Below, one piece after another: positions 1 to 11,500 of a stretch of 64,000 bases of DNA. The notes beneath the pieces are model-generated. The model was given only the letters and a program-made list of their open reading frames with translations. It did no database searches and had not been told where the DNA came from. A program made the translations under genes and the position numbers. This stretch comes from Theristus sp. LFF4_11 (lineage: Eukaryota > Nematoda > Chromadorea > Monhysterida > Xyalidae), in the NCBI GenBank assembly GCA_030248135.1, contig JASANC010002269.1, positions 1-64,000 on the forward strand. The letters run 5' to 3'. The number at the start of each line of letters is the position of its first letter. Within the stretch, counting starts at the first letter, position 1.

Positions 1-1300
1 CTCACTTTTAAAGCAATCGTATCCGTCGATGCTTCTACTTTTTTGAAAATCACAGCATTTTTTGTTGTTTAAGCCGTGTTTTTTGTCAAGCAACATGCTT
101 TTGCTGATTTTATTGCTGGTTTGGTTAGCTTTTCAATGTCGTCACATGTTGTTCAATCGCCATTCCTTTTCAAAAAACAATGTCGTTTGATTAGCAACAA
201 TTAACTGATACCGGTTTAAGTTTTTGTTTCAGTTTAAGATACAGGTTTAAGAAAAGCAATCTGCTTCAGTCAGATGTCATTTCTGAATAGGCAACACTTT
301 TCTAAATACCCATTGGAAAGCGCCCGCTTTTGACTTGGTAATGGTTTTTTACCCGCTTACCTTAACCTAAGCCAGGCCTTTTAGAGTGTAAATGTCAAAA
401 AGGCAACACTTCTGAACAATTGTTGCAAAACGCCAATTTTCGTCTTGATACGTTGCTTCTTTTTCCCGCTTACTGTAACTTAAGCCAAGCCTTTTAAAGT
501 TTAAATGACAAAAAATGCAAAACTTTTCTGAATATTCGCTGCAAAACGGCCACTTTTGTGTGGTATCTTTACTACTCTTACCTTTAACCCTAACCTTAGC
601 CAAGGATTTTTGATAGAATGGAAATGACAAAACAGCAACATTTTACTGAATACCCGTAGCAAAGCTCACCTAAGCCAAGCCTTTTAAAATTTAAATGACG
701 AAAAATGCAAAGTTTTATGAATATTCGCTGCAAAACGGCCACTTTTGTGTGGTATGTTTACTACTCTTACCGTTAACCCCAACCTTAGCCAAGGATTTTT
801 GATAGAATGAAAATGACAAAACAGCAACATTATATTGAATACCCGTAACAAAGCTCCCGCTTTTGTTTTGAATGTTTACTTCTTTTCCCCGCTTACCCTA
901 ACCTAAGCCAGTTCTTTTTGATCGAGTGCAACAAAAAGCAACACGTTTCTGAGTACCCATTGTGTAAAACGGTCGCTTTTGTTTTGTTATGTAGCTTTTC
1001 TATCCTAAGTGACGCATTTTCTATAATAAAAAATAATGGAAAAAGCAACGATTTTCTACATTTTACTGAATACCGTAGCAAAGCTCCCGCTTTTGTTTCG
1101 ATTGTTTACTTCTTTTCCCCGCTTACCCTAACCTAAGCCAGTTCTTTTTGATCAAATGCAAAAAAGCAACACGTTTCTGAGTACCATTGTGTAAAACGGT
1201 CGCTTTTGTTTTGTTATGTAGCTTTTCTATCCTAAGTGACGCATTTTCTATGATAAAAAAACAAATGAAGGAAAAAGCAACGATTTTCTAAATACTCGTT
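1..1300. repeat. Degenerate tandem array (about 110-240 bp spacing), no gene
   Basis: A segment containing CCTAACCTAAGCCAAGCC followed by a T-rich run recurs at about 361, 475, 585, 665, 780, 895 and 1130. Each copy is followed by a stretch resembling GAATACCCGTAGCAAAGC. Copies drift and vary in spacing. Short ORFs here run through the repeat and show no coding signature. The same CCCTAACCTAAGCCAAGCC phrase recurs inside the larger repeat units at 1902-4321 and 30095-31515, so the array is probably built from the same material. Confidence 0.7.
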
Positions 1301-1433
1301 GTAAACACCGACTTTATAAAAAGTCTACCTTGTGAAAAGAGCGATTAACTTGCAAGCGATTGTTTTAAAAACTCGTTTTTTGTGAAAAAATCTCCATTGC
1401 CTACAATGGAGTCCTTGCAATTCTTACGATTGT

Positions 1434-1900
1434 CTAGCTTGTTGGTTGCCACTCTTGCGCAGAAGGCATCATTATGACTAAAGTCATGTGGAATGACAAT
1501 TTGAACTTTGCATTGTCATTAGAAAATGGAGTATGAGTATTCAGCTGATGATGACTTAATTGACATAAATAGCAAAATTGGCTCAAAATTGTAAATTTTA
1601 ATAGCCAATCAACGTAGCGGAACGGACCTGACTTACTTACATACACAGTTACTATCTTAGTATTATAGATTGTTGTCGCTCTTGAGCAAAAGGCATCATG
1701 ATGACTAACGTCATGTGGAATGACGATTTGAACTTTGCATTGTCATTAGAAAATGGAGTATGAGTATTCAGCTGATGATGACTTAAATAGCAAAATTGGC
1801 TCAAATTTGTAAATTTTAATAGCCAATCAACGTAGCGGAACGGACCTGACTTACATACACAGTTACTATCTTAGTATTATAGATAGATAGATAGATAGAT
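1434..1900. repeat. Direct duplication of about 225 bp plus a GATA microsatellite
   Basis: A block from about 1455-1660 is repeated at about 1683-1880 with a small deletion in the second copy. Both end with the phrase ACTATCTTAGTATTATAGAT. The second copy runs into a short GATA-type microsatellite at about 1875-1900. The same terminal phrase appears alone at 5445-5463, so it may be the end of a mobile element. No gene is seen. Confidence 0.65.
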
Positions 1901-1901
1901 A

Positions 1902-3148
1902 GACTAGCCTATTGACCCGAGCTTATGTGGCTTAATCAATGCCAAACCTTTTTGGTGAAGTGGCGTTGACTTAGAAAGAAAAAACAATAACGTTTACTGA
2001 TAAATAACCCTGAAGAAAATTTACCTTGTGCTGCCGTGAAGTCGCCTACAATACAATATTTTTTAATGTATTTAAATAAATAAAAAATGTGAAGTTTATG
2101 ATTTTGCTATTTTTACCCGTTTACCCTAACCGAAGGCAAGCCTTTTTGTAAGTGAAGTAAAATTGAATAAAAAATATAAAAACTAACGTTTTTTTATTTA
2201 CCCGTTTTAAAAAGCTAATGCTTTTTTACCCGTTTACCTAAGCCAAGCCTCTTTGTAAGGTGAAAATGCGAAGTTTATGATTTTGCTATTTTTACCCGTT
2301 CACCCTAACCTAAGTCAAGCCTTTTTGTAAGTTTAGTAAGATTGAATAAAAAATACAAAATTTAACGTTTTTTCATTAAAAATACCCGTTTTAAAAAGCT
2401 AATGCTTCTTTTACCCGGTTACCCTAACATAAGCCAAACCTTTTTTCTAAAGTGAAAATGAATAGAAGAAACAAAAAAGTGACGTTTATAATTTCGTTTT
2501 GCAGTCATTGCTTCTTTTTACCCGTTTACCCCAACATGACCCAAACATTTTGCAAAGTGAAAATGAATGGTAAATACCATTTCGACCGAATTAAAAAACT
2601 AACTTTTTTCAAAGACGGTTTTGTTACATCTTTCGCAGTCGCTCGTCAAGTTTTGAGCAGCAACAATTGCCAGTTGCCCATCGAGCGTTACGGTGAAATT
2701 ATCGCTCATAACCATGGAGTATCAATTTGAAAATGAAACATGGAGTATCAATTTCAATGAAATTTACTTGTTTTGAATCCAAAGTGCAACTTGCAATGCA
2801 CTTGCAATGCCGATGTCGATGTGCGTTTTGCAACCCGATTTTTAAAAACAAAAAAGTTCAAACTTTTTTCAAAGACGGTTTTGTTACATCTTTCCCAGTC
2901 GATCATCAAGTTTTGATCAGCCACGCTTCCATTTGCCTATGCTGCGCTGAACTGTCTCTGTTGTCCAAAGAGTATCATGATGACTCCAGCTATATGAAGA
3001 GCGACGTTTTGAGAAAACAATCTCACCTGGCATTAATTAAAAAAAGGTTAAGGAAATTGAGATGGTGTTTTCTTAAGTAGCAAAAAAGGGCGCCAATTCA
3101 AATTGCAAAAAAGTGCCACAGACAGACACTTTGTAAATTTAATAATAT
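1902..3148 (+). mobile_element. Dispersed repeat unit, copy 1 of 3 (possible non-autonomous Helitron)
   Basis: This unit starts with CTAGCCTATTGACCCGAGC and ends near TTTAATAATATAGA. It is followed head to tail by a second copy, and a third inverted copy lies at 30095-31515. Each copy carries short internal repeats of the TTACCCGTTTACCCTAACC type and two short ORFs (92 and 117 codons here) that share a phrase KDGFVTSF. No transposase or helicase is visible. The lack of terminal inverted repeats and the AT-rich 3' end would fit a Helitron-type element, but that assignment is weak. Confidence 0.55.
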
Positions 3149-4321
3149 AGACTAGCCTATTGACCCGAGCGTATGTGGCTTAATCAATGCCAAGCCTTTT
3201 TGGTGAAGTGGCATTGACTTAGAAAGAAAAAACAGTAACGTTTACTGAATAATAACCCTGAAGAAAATTTACCTTGTGCTGCCGTGAAGCCGCCTACAAT
3301 ACAATATTTTTTTAATGTATTTAAATAAATAAAAAATGCGAAGTTTATGATTTTGTTATTTTTACCCGTTTACCCTAACCGAAGGCAAGCCTTTTTGTAA
3401 GTGAAGTAAAATTGAATAAAAATATTAAAACTAACGGTTTTTTTCATTTACCCGTTTTAAAAAGCTAATGCTTTTTTACCCGTTTACCTAAGCCAAGCCT
3501 TTTTTGTAAAGTGAAAATGCGAAGTTTATGATTTTGCTATTTTTACCCGTTCACACTAACCTAAGTCAAGCCTTTTTGTAAGTTAAGTAAGATTGAATAA
3601 AAAAATATAAAAATTAACGTTTTTTCATTAAAAAATACCCGTTTCAAAAATAATGTTTTTTTTTTTAAATAAAAAAAAAAATTTTAAAGCTAATGCTTCT
3701 TTTACCCGGTTACCCCAACATGACCCAAACATTTTGCAAAGTGAAAATGAATGGTAAATACCATTTCGACCCAATTAAAAAACTAACTTTCTTCAGAGAC
3801 GGTTTTGTTACATCTTTCGCAGTCGCTCGTCAAGTTTTGAGCAGCAACAATTGCCAGTTGCCCATCGTGCGTTACGTTGAAATTATCGCTCATAACCATG
3901 GAGTATCAATTTGAAAATGAAACATGGAGTATCAATTTCAATGAAATTTACTTGTTTTGAATCCAAAGTGCAACTTGCAATGCCGATGTCGATGTGCGTT
4001 TTGCAACCCGATTTTTAAAAACAAAAAATTTCAAACTTTTTTCAAAGACGGTTTTGTTACATCTTTCCCAGTCGATCATCAAGTTTTGATCAGCCACGCT
4101 TCCATTTGCCATGCTGCGCTGAACTGTCTCTGTTGTCCAAAGAGTATCATGATGACTCCAGCTATGAAGAGCGACGTTTTGAGAAAACAATCTCAACTGG
4201 CATTATTTAAAAAATAGGTTAAGGAAATTGAGATGGAGTTTTCTTAAGTAGCAAAAAAGGGCGCCAATTCAAAATGCAAAAAAGTGCCACGCACAGACAC
4301 TTTGTAAATTTAATAATATAG
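3149..4321 (+). mobile_element. Dispersed repeat unit, copy 2 of 3 (tandem to copy 1)
   Basis: It is the same unit as 1902-3148, joined directly to it, with scattered substitutions and small indels. Short ORFs at 3693-3914 and 3957-4217 correspond to those of copy 1, with substitutions and a different length. The small peptides recur because the DNA repeats, so they are not treated as genes. Confidence 0.6.
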
Positions 4322-5531
4322 ATGATCGTTCATTTTCAAAGCAATTTGTAGCCGTCGATGCTTCATACCTTTTAAAAATCGCAGCATTTTCAGTTTCTTT
4401 TTGAAAACAGTTTTTTCAACTACCGTGCTTTCGCTGAATTTGTTGCTTTCGATCATAACCTGATTTAGTCACGACAACACTTACTTGTTACTGTGTGGTT
4501 TTGTTAACGCTGGTTTCAGCATCGATAAAGGCAACAGATTTTTTGCCGAATTTTAAAAAATTTGCCAGTCATTTTGATTAGAACCTGCTTTTCAATTCAA
4601 CGTACATGTAATAATCTTTGATCAGCAAGCAATACAACCCGTTTAATATATGAAAAGCAATCTTTTTAATCAGCAGCAAACAACTGCCATTCCCATTTAA
4701 AAAATCAATTTTTTTGATTAGCTTCTTCAATGTTGCTTAATTATCGTATCAGTCTTCTTTGATCAGCTGCATTGCTGTGTCATTCCAGTTTAAAGTATCA
4801 AAACACAATCTTTTTTGATCAGCGACAATTAACAGCCATTCCAGTTCAAAGTATCAAACATCCATCTTGTTTCATTACCTTTCCGTTCGTCGATTATCGT
4901 TCAACTGCTACTACTCCCGTTCAAAACATGAAAAAACAATGCTGTTTGATCAGCAACAATCAACCGATAGTCCGATACCCGTTTAAAATATTTAAAAAAA
5001 TGAAAAGCAATCTGGTATTAGTCAGTTACATTCCGCTGAAATTCCTGTTCAGTATAACAGAAATCAATCTTCAGGATCATCAACAATCATCCCGTTCAAA
5101 ATTGATCGATTATGTGTGGACCGTTCCACTGATTCGCTATCGATCATGGCCACGTCTTTGTTGATGCTGCAATTTATTTGTTGTGGAACCTGTTTAGCCT
5201 CTTTGTTCAGCAACTGCCATTCTAATTCGATTGGTGTAGATGGCGAACAGCAGCAGCAGCCAAATTAAAGTAGTCGATCATACCTAATATTTTTATTGCA
5301 TTGGAATGATGATGATTTTTGGATCTTTCACAGAGCAGAGATTGAAAAAAATTCACATGAATCATGAATTAAAGTGAAGTGAAGTTACAGATGATGCTAT
5401 ATATAGCAAAAAGCTGCGGACAAACAATCAAACAAACTTTCTTACTATCTTAGTATTATAGATTCCACTAAATCGCCCCTGTCTCGCTACTTGAAGTGTA
5501 CTGAAGATCGTATCATCATTACCATCTACCA
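4322..5531. other. Upstream flank of the lectin/EB receptor gene, no gene seen
   Basis: AT-rich sequence with recurring TTTGATCAGC and CATTCCAGTTTAAAGTAT phrases at about 4610-5100, a decayed repeat. A 130-codon ORF at 4772-5164 follows these repeats and has no recognisable domain. The last 300 bases before the signal-peptide exon probably hold the promoter and 5' UTR, but I see no decisive element. Confidence 0.4.
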
Positions 5532-5598
5532 ATGATGTCAGCCGTCACCAGCCAGCTGCTGATTTTGCTTTTCCTTCTGGCGTCTGTTGCTGCAGATG
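5532..5598 (+). CDS. Lectin/EB receptor exon 1: signal peptide
   Basis: Two adjacent ATG codons (5532, 5535) start a 22-codon exon with a classic hydrophobic core (LLILLFLLASVAA), typical of a cleaved signal peptide. The exon ends at G|GTAGGT in phase 1, matching the next exon. Confidence 0.75.
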
Positions 5599-8500
5599 GT
5601 AGGTCATTATTGTGATAGATTTCTATCTGTCCATGACTACCTATGACCAGTTGTTTTTCTAAACCGGATGGCAACAACGAAGAGTTCGACAGACTCTTTG
5701 AAAAACAAACAGAAACAAGAAAAATCGTTCATTATTGACAGCAATTTTTCTTGTTTCTGTTTGTTTTTCAAAGAAAATGCTTATGATTTAAAAAGTATCA
5801 ACAAAAAAGCTTCATTTGGAATAAGCATTTTCCATCTTATGTCTAAAAAAGCCAGCTGCATCCGCTGTTGTTATCATTCATAACTTATGAATGCAGTTGT
5901 TTTGCGTGCACACGCTCTGGTCAGTTTTATGAAAGTGAGGAGTGTCTGAAAAGTGAGGAGTTTTACTCCAGGGAGTTGCAAAAGTCAGACCGTGATACAA
6001 AGTCTGGATACATTAATTCAATTGGACTTTGTCATGGTCTAACTTTTGGAACACCCTGGTGTAAAACTCCTCACTTTTTGAACACTACTCACTTTTATAA
6101 AACTGACCACTGGCTTCAAAAAATCTTGTTCACAACGCAATTGTTCTGTCATCTTACTACTTGAATTGGATTTTTTAAAGCTTTAGGATTAGGATTAGGA
6201 TTAGGATTAGTTTGGAGTTTTCATTGTTTTCAAGTTTTCATTTGGAGTGAGCAGTTTTTCCATCTCATGTCTAAAGGAGCCAGCTGTATCCGCTTGTGTT
6301 CTTGTGAATACAGTTGTTGTTGTTGTTGCTGTTTTGCGGCTGGCGCGAGTAGTGTTGTAACTCTCAAATCAGCTCGGCCGATAGCTGCATGGCAGTATAA
6401 AATGGCTGCATTTCTTGCGAGCTCCGCGCAAAATGATTCGCGTATAAACGCCGCTGTGAGGCGGATGCCAGGAACGGCACCAACCGGGATACCAAGGAGC
6501 TCCGCTTCCGACGGAGGCCCGCACCATCACGCCTCTCCCTCTGAACCCGAGTGTTTGCCGCAGGGTCAACCCGCGGCCCTTACGAAAACTTGTTTATCTT
6601 TTTGGTGCCCTTTTAGGTCCCGAAAGTATTGTTCTGTTTTTTGCTTTCCAAAATGGCGTCTTTTGGTGTCTAAAAAACAGCTCAGCGAGCGGTGTACCGC
6701 ACGCTTACCACAAATAGTCATGAAAGCTTGGCACACCACATGGAGCTATAGATAGTTGCACAATGGCGTTTCCTGCGCGTTGCATTGCGTTTTGGACACG
6801 CGCGCACGTTGTTTCCTGGAGTGATTATGCAAACAGACGAAAACCATGCAACAGTTTGATGCTGAATGGGGAAACGATGTTTTCGAAGTTGTTCTATAAA
6901 ACCAGTTGCAAAGTCGGGCTGGCACGCCTGACCGACGTTGATTAGCACAACATCACTGGTGTATATTCCAGATTTATATTCGAACTCTACATTATAGGCA
7001 AATATCAGCAGATTGTTTGGTGATCGGGATAACCAAACAATCAGCTGATTGAACTGTTTTTCGCCTGTTGATTGGAAACTCCCAGGAAAACGTGCTCGAA
7101 TTCTTGCATTCCATTCAACGAACAGTTTCGCAATAGTTTTTTACCAGTGCACCATGATAAACTGGTTAGCTGTTTTTTTACCACGGCTGATTCTTGAAGT
7201 AAACACCAGAAGGTACACAAAAAGGGACACCAAAAGGTGTAAAACATTCTTTGTGAGTGGCAAACTATGGAGTTTTCGGTTTTGTTTTTCAGATGACGCG
7301 TGTGACGTTCTGTTTCGCAATTCAATTTGGGAGAACATTAAGTCTTATGGCTGGGATTCCAAAATACCTATTCCTCATCTAATCAAAGCGCCGAGTCCAC
7401 AACCGATACAATGGGAAGAATATCAATGGAAACGTTGTTATTACACGTCAGTCGAACATCTGAATTGGACGACCGCAATGAGTAGATGCCGGATGCTGGT
7501 GTACAAAACAACAGACGTAAGCGGACACCATATTCGTGTTTTTGTATTCGCGGCCGGTTAAGGATGCTAAATACCAAATGCTTTACTTTATTGAGGTTTT
7601 TTATCGCTCCTTTTCTGCGCTCGCTCTGTGATGAACATGTTGAATGTTCGGTTTCACTCTTACCACTGTTTCATTTTCAAGGTGATTCATGGACAGCTGG
7701 TGGCGCTGGAGACACGTGAAATGATTAACTATGTGCAAAAACTGGTGCTCGATCAGGTGAAGTCGGAAAACATCACTGAGGTAAGACAATTTTAAACCTG
7801 CTTTTGCCTGACCTGTAATGTCCTATTATAACCTCACTCCTACCCGTGCTACCGTAGTCTGTGCTGCTGATGTGGCGCATGGTCGAGTGCGTGTGAATGC
7901 CTAAGCTACTTTCTTGGCATTGGGTCAACTACTTTCTTTTCATTGGTTATCGTTGCGTATAAAGGCATTGTTTTCGTTGTTATCTGGGCCACTCTGTTGT
8001 TTTACTTTGCCGTGCTGGTTTTATCCTCTCTTCTGAACTAATCGAATAACTGTTCTGTAAAGGAGTTGGCCAACGTCGAATAAACGAGAAAAGAGAAAGA
8101 ATTGCGGATTGAAGTTGAGCAACACAAACACAACGCACTCACGCATATTGCAACAGAACCCTAATTAATTAACTTGCCAATTTCCTTTAACTCAGTCTCG
8201 ACGACAGCAGATCCGAGCGTGCAGATCGCCACATCGGCGCTCGAGGCCGGGGACTCGGAGCGTGGAGGTCAAACGTCCTTAGTGCGAACAAACCGTTACA
8301 CCCGGGGTGCACACTTCAGTGGAGGTCCCGCCGATCGAACGCCGGCTGCAAAGGATAAAGGAGCGAGTCGAGACTCTTGGAGCGTCCGTCGAGTGGAGCG
8401 TCTGTGCAGTTGAGCTCTTGCGCCGCCCGAATGGTCATGGAGGACCGCGGTTAGCTTGGTGCTCCTGTGATCAACTTCTGAACAATCGAAGCATCGGGAT

Positions 8501-11500
8501 TGGAGCGTCAGTCGAAAAAGGAAAAAGGAGCGAGTCGAGACCTTGGAGCATCCGTCGAGAGGAGCGATTCTACAGTTTGGAATTCCAGCGCTGCTCGAAT
8601 GGTCATGGAGGACCGCAGCTAGAGTGGAGCGGAGTTTCAAATCATCTGTGTTCTTCCGGCGCTGCTCGAGGTCATGGAGGACCGCAGCTAAAGTGGAGTT
8701 GGACGCCTTATCGAAGTGAAAGAATTGTGAGTTGGGTGCAGTGAGTCTTTGGATTTCTCGGCGGTATTTTCACTTTAGCGCTTTCACTTGGAGCTGTTTT
8801 TTTATCGAGTTTTTGCTTCGTTTTGTTTGTTTTGTTTGTGCCGAGAATCCAAGTGAACACCCAACCACACGATTGTGAGCGACGAGTGTCAGCAGTTTGA
8901 GTGCCCGTCCTGTTTGGAGCCCCTGTGCAGTTGGAGCTCCTGTGCAGATTGTGCGTCGTCGTTGAGGTTGTGGAGGAGCAAGGTTGGTGACGGGTGGTGT
9001 GAGTTTTCGGACTTTTCTCGGCTACAGGGTGAATCACGTTCGAGCGACGATCAATCCAAATTTTTCTTATTCGTTTTTGCTTCTTTTGGTTTTTGTTTTG
9101 CCGAGAGTCCGAACACACACACCCGACAGCTGCTATTCGACACACGTACGATCGAAGCGTCAAAGGATCGTGTGATCTGTTTGTGTTCGACGAAACAACA
9201 GCCGCAGTGATCGAAACAGCAGCCTCAGTGAACGAAACAACATCAACCGATCGAAGCAACAGTTGATTTTGGAAACATCGAAACAACAGCAGTCGATCGA
9301 AGCTTCTGTGATTGTGAAACGATCGGTACAACATCAGATCGATCGAAGCGTCGGGACTTCAAGGATCGAATCGACTTCTGTTCGATCGAAGCTACAATCG
9401 GTCTGCGGATCAACAGTGATCGATACAACGTCGATTTGATCGAAGTGTTCGAGTGGAGTGTGTCGCTGCTGTGAAAGTTGCTGTTCGATTGGATTGTGTT
9501 GCTGCAAACGGCTGTTGAGTGTGATCGATTGGAGCGAACAACCGACGATGGGCACAGGCAAGAGAGGGAAACGAGCGATGCGACGACGACACGGGGCAGT
9601 AATAGAGATGCCATGGAGGGCACATGTCGATCAAAGGATACCGATGCGACAACAACATCAGTCAATGGTGAACCGATACGATGTGACCAGCTATCATGTG
9701 AATGTCGCCGATCCTCAGACCAGTTGCACAGAAGCCATGGAGGGCACGAGTGCAGGGACTAGTTGTTCGGAGGGACGATGGCAACAGTGCAGTGAGCCGG
9801 ATAATCAGCCGATGTTGTGGGACAATGAAAGTGCAGTGCATTTTCTTAGCCGAGTAACAACTGCGATGCTGGATGGGACAGGCTTGGGCGCGGAGATCGT
9901 AACATGCATGATCGAGGGACTGCAACAATGGATGCAACAACGTGTTCTGAGGGAGTGCGCGCAGCTTTCCATGGAGGAAGTCGTTCAAAAGATCCAACAA
10001 ATGCAGGACGAAGGGGGAGGAAAGGCGGGTGTGGGTTATGGGGGGGGGGTGGCCCGGGAGACCCGGGGTGGGGGGGGCACACTGGGGGGGGGGAAGCTGG
10101 AGGGGGCGGGGGGGGGGGGGGGGGGGGGGGGCGAGCGGGCGGGGGGGAGGGGGGGGGGGAATAGATAAATAAATTGGGGGTGCGGGGGGGGGAAAGAAAA
10201 AAAAGTGGGGGAGGGGGGTGGGGTGGGGGGTGGGGGGGGGAAACACGGGGGGGGGAGGAGGGGGGGGGCACAGTTGGTTGGTGGGGGAGGGGAAGGAAAG
10301 AAGGAGGGGCCGGCCGGCGGATGGTTGATACTTCGGAGAACAACGAGGTATAAGGGGGGGGGGGAAAAAAAGTGTTTGGGCGCCGCGCAAGGAGGGAGAG
10401 ATGGACGAAAGACCAAAGCGACCAAGGAAAACGGGAAACGAAATGCCGGAAGAACAAAAGAGAAGGTACCCGTTGCCGAAGTACGCTGCAAAGAGCGAGT
10501 CCAAATTGAAAGGCAGGCCTGGCAGAGCGACTGTGAAAGGCAAAGTGACCGTAAAGCCTGGTGAAACAACAACAGCAAAGGTGAAAGTAACACCAGATGA
10601 GAACGGACATCACAAGCCACAACAACAAACATCGGTTGCGAGTCACGCGTTCATGTTGCTGCCATCTGATAACAACGAGCTGCTGAGCACCTGTTTGGTC
10701 GAGTTGTCGGACGAGAACGAAGGACTGGTGCTGTTGACGAATCCGACGAACTGCATGGTGCACTGCGACGATGGAATGGAGATCGGCGAAGTGAAGTTGA
10801 CTCGAATTGTGCCGGATCCACTGAAGCGACAAGAGATGGTGATACCGAAGGAAGCGAAGTTGCCGGACGAGTGGAACACGGAGGCATGGTGCGTTGCTTG
10901 TGGTGACGAGTCGCACAACAAGGATCAGTGCACCGCATATGCTGTCTGGTGGAATCGCAACCTGAATGAAGACACAGTGATGGAAAGATCTGATGCTGTC
11001 GCCATGGTATGTAATCTGCAAGTTGCGAGGCAAGCTGAGATGGAAGGCCGAGTAAGAACGAACGGCAAAGAATGCCAGTACTGCAGATTGCCGGGCTACA
11101 ACAAACAGCTGTGTACCAACTTGTGTCACCTGATGCCGAAGTTGTTGGATGCTGGTTCGGACGGAGGCAATGGAGTGCCGAAGCTGTCGATCGAGGAAAG
11201 GAAAGCGAAGTTGGAAAGATGGCTGAATGGAGCGACGGTTGCAGACAAGCTGACAAATCAACAACGCATGGAGGCGGTGCAGCTATGTCGTGACAACCAT
11301 GCCGTGTTTCAACTGATGGAAGAGGACAACAGCTGTTGCACAAATGGTCTTCAGTTCAAGAGGGATGCAAGAGACGCCGAGTCGATGCGACCGAATGGAG
11401 GAAACGCAACAGAGTCGAAGAAGATCCTGGAGAAGCAGCTGGAAGTGGTGCTGCAGAAGGATACTGTTGAAGAGTCGAAGTCGTCGTGGAGGAACCCGTT

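Noticed and set aside
2452..4217. Recurring short ORFs in the dispersed repeats (also at 30177-30779)
   Set aside because: They recur because the DNA repeats. No domain, differing lengths, no conserved start context.
6181..6211. Telomere repeat
   Set aside because: The unit is GGATTA with only four to five copies, not the TTAGGC or TTAGGG telomere unit, and it is inside an intron.
6267..6755. 162-codon ORF in intron 1 of the receptor gene
   Set aside because: No family match, odd composition with Cys runs from a TGT repeat, and no compatible splice sites needed by the gene model.
9662..11264. Long proline-rich ORFs on the minus strand (for example 472 and 293 codons)
   Set aside because: They are the complement of the G-rich tract and overlap the gag-like and pol-like ORFs. 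Proline richness comes from C runs.
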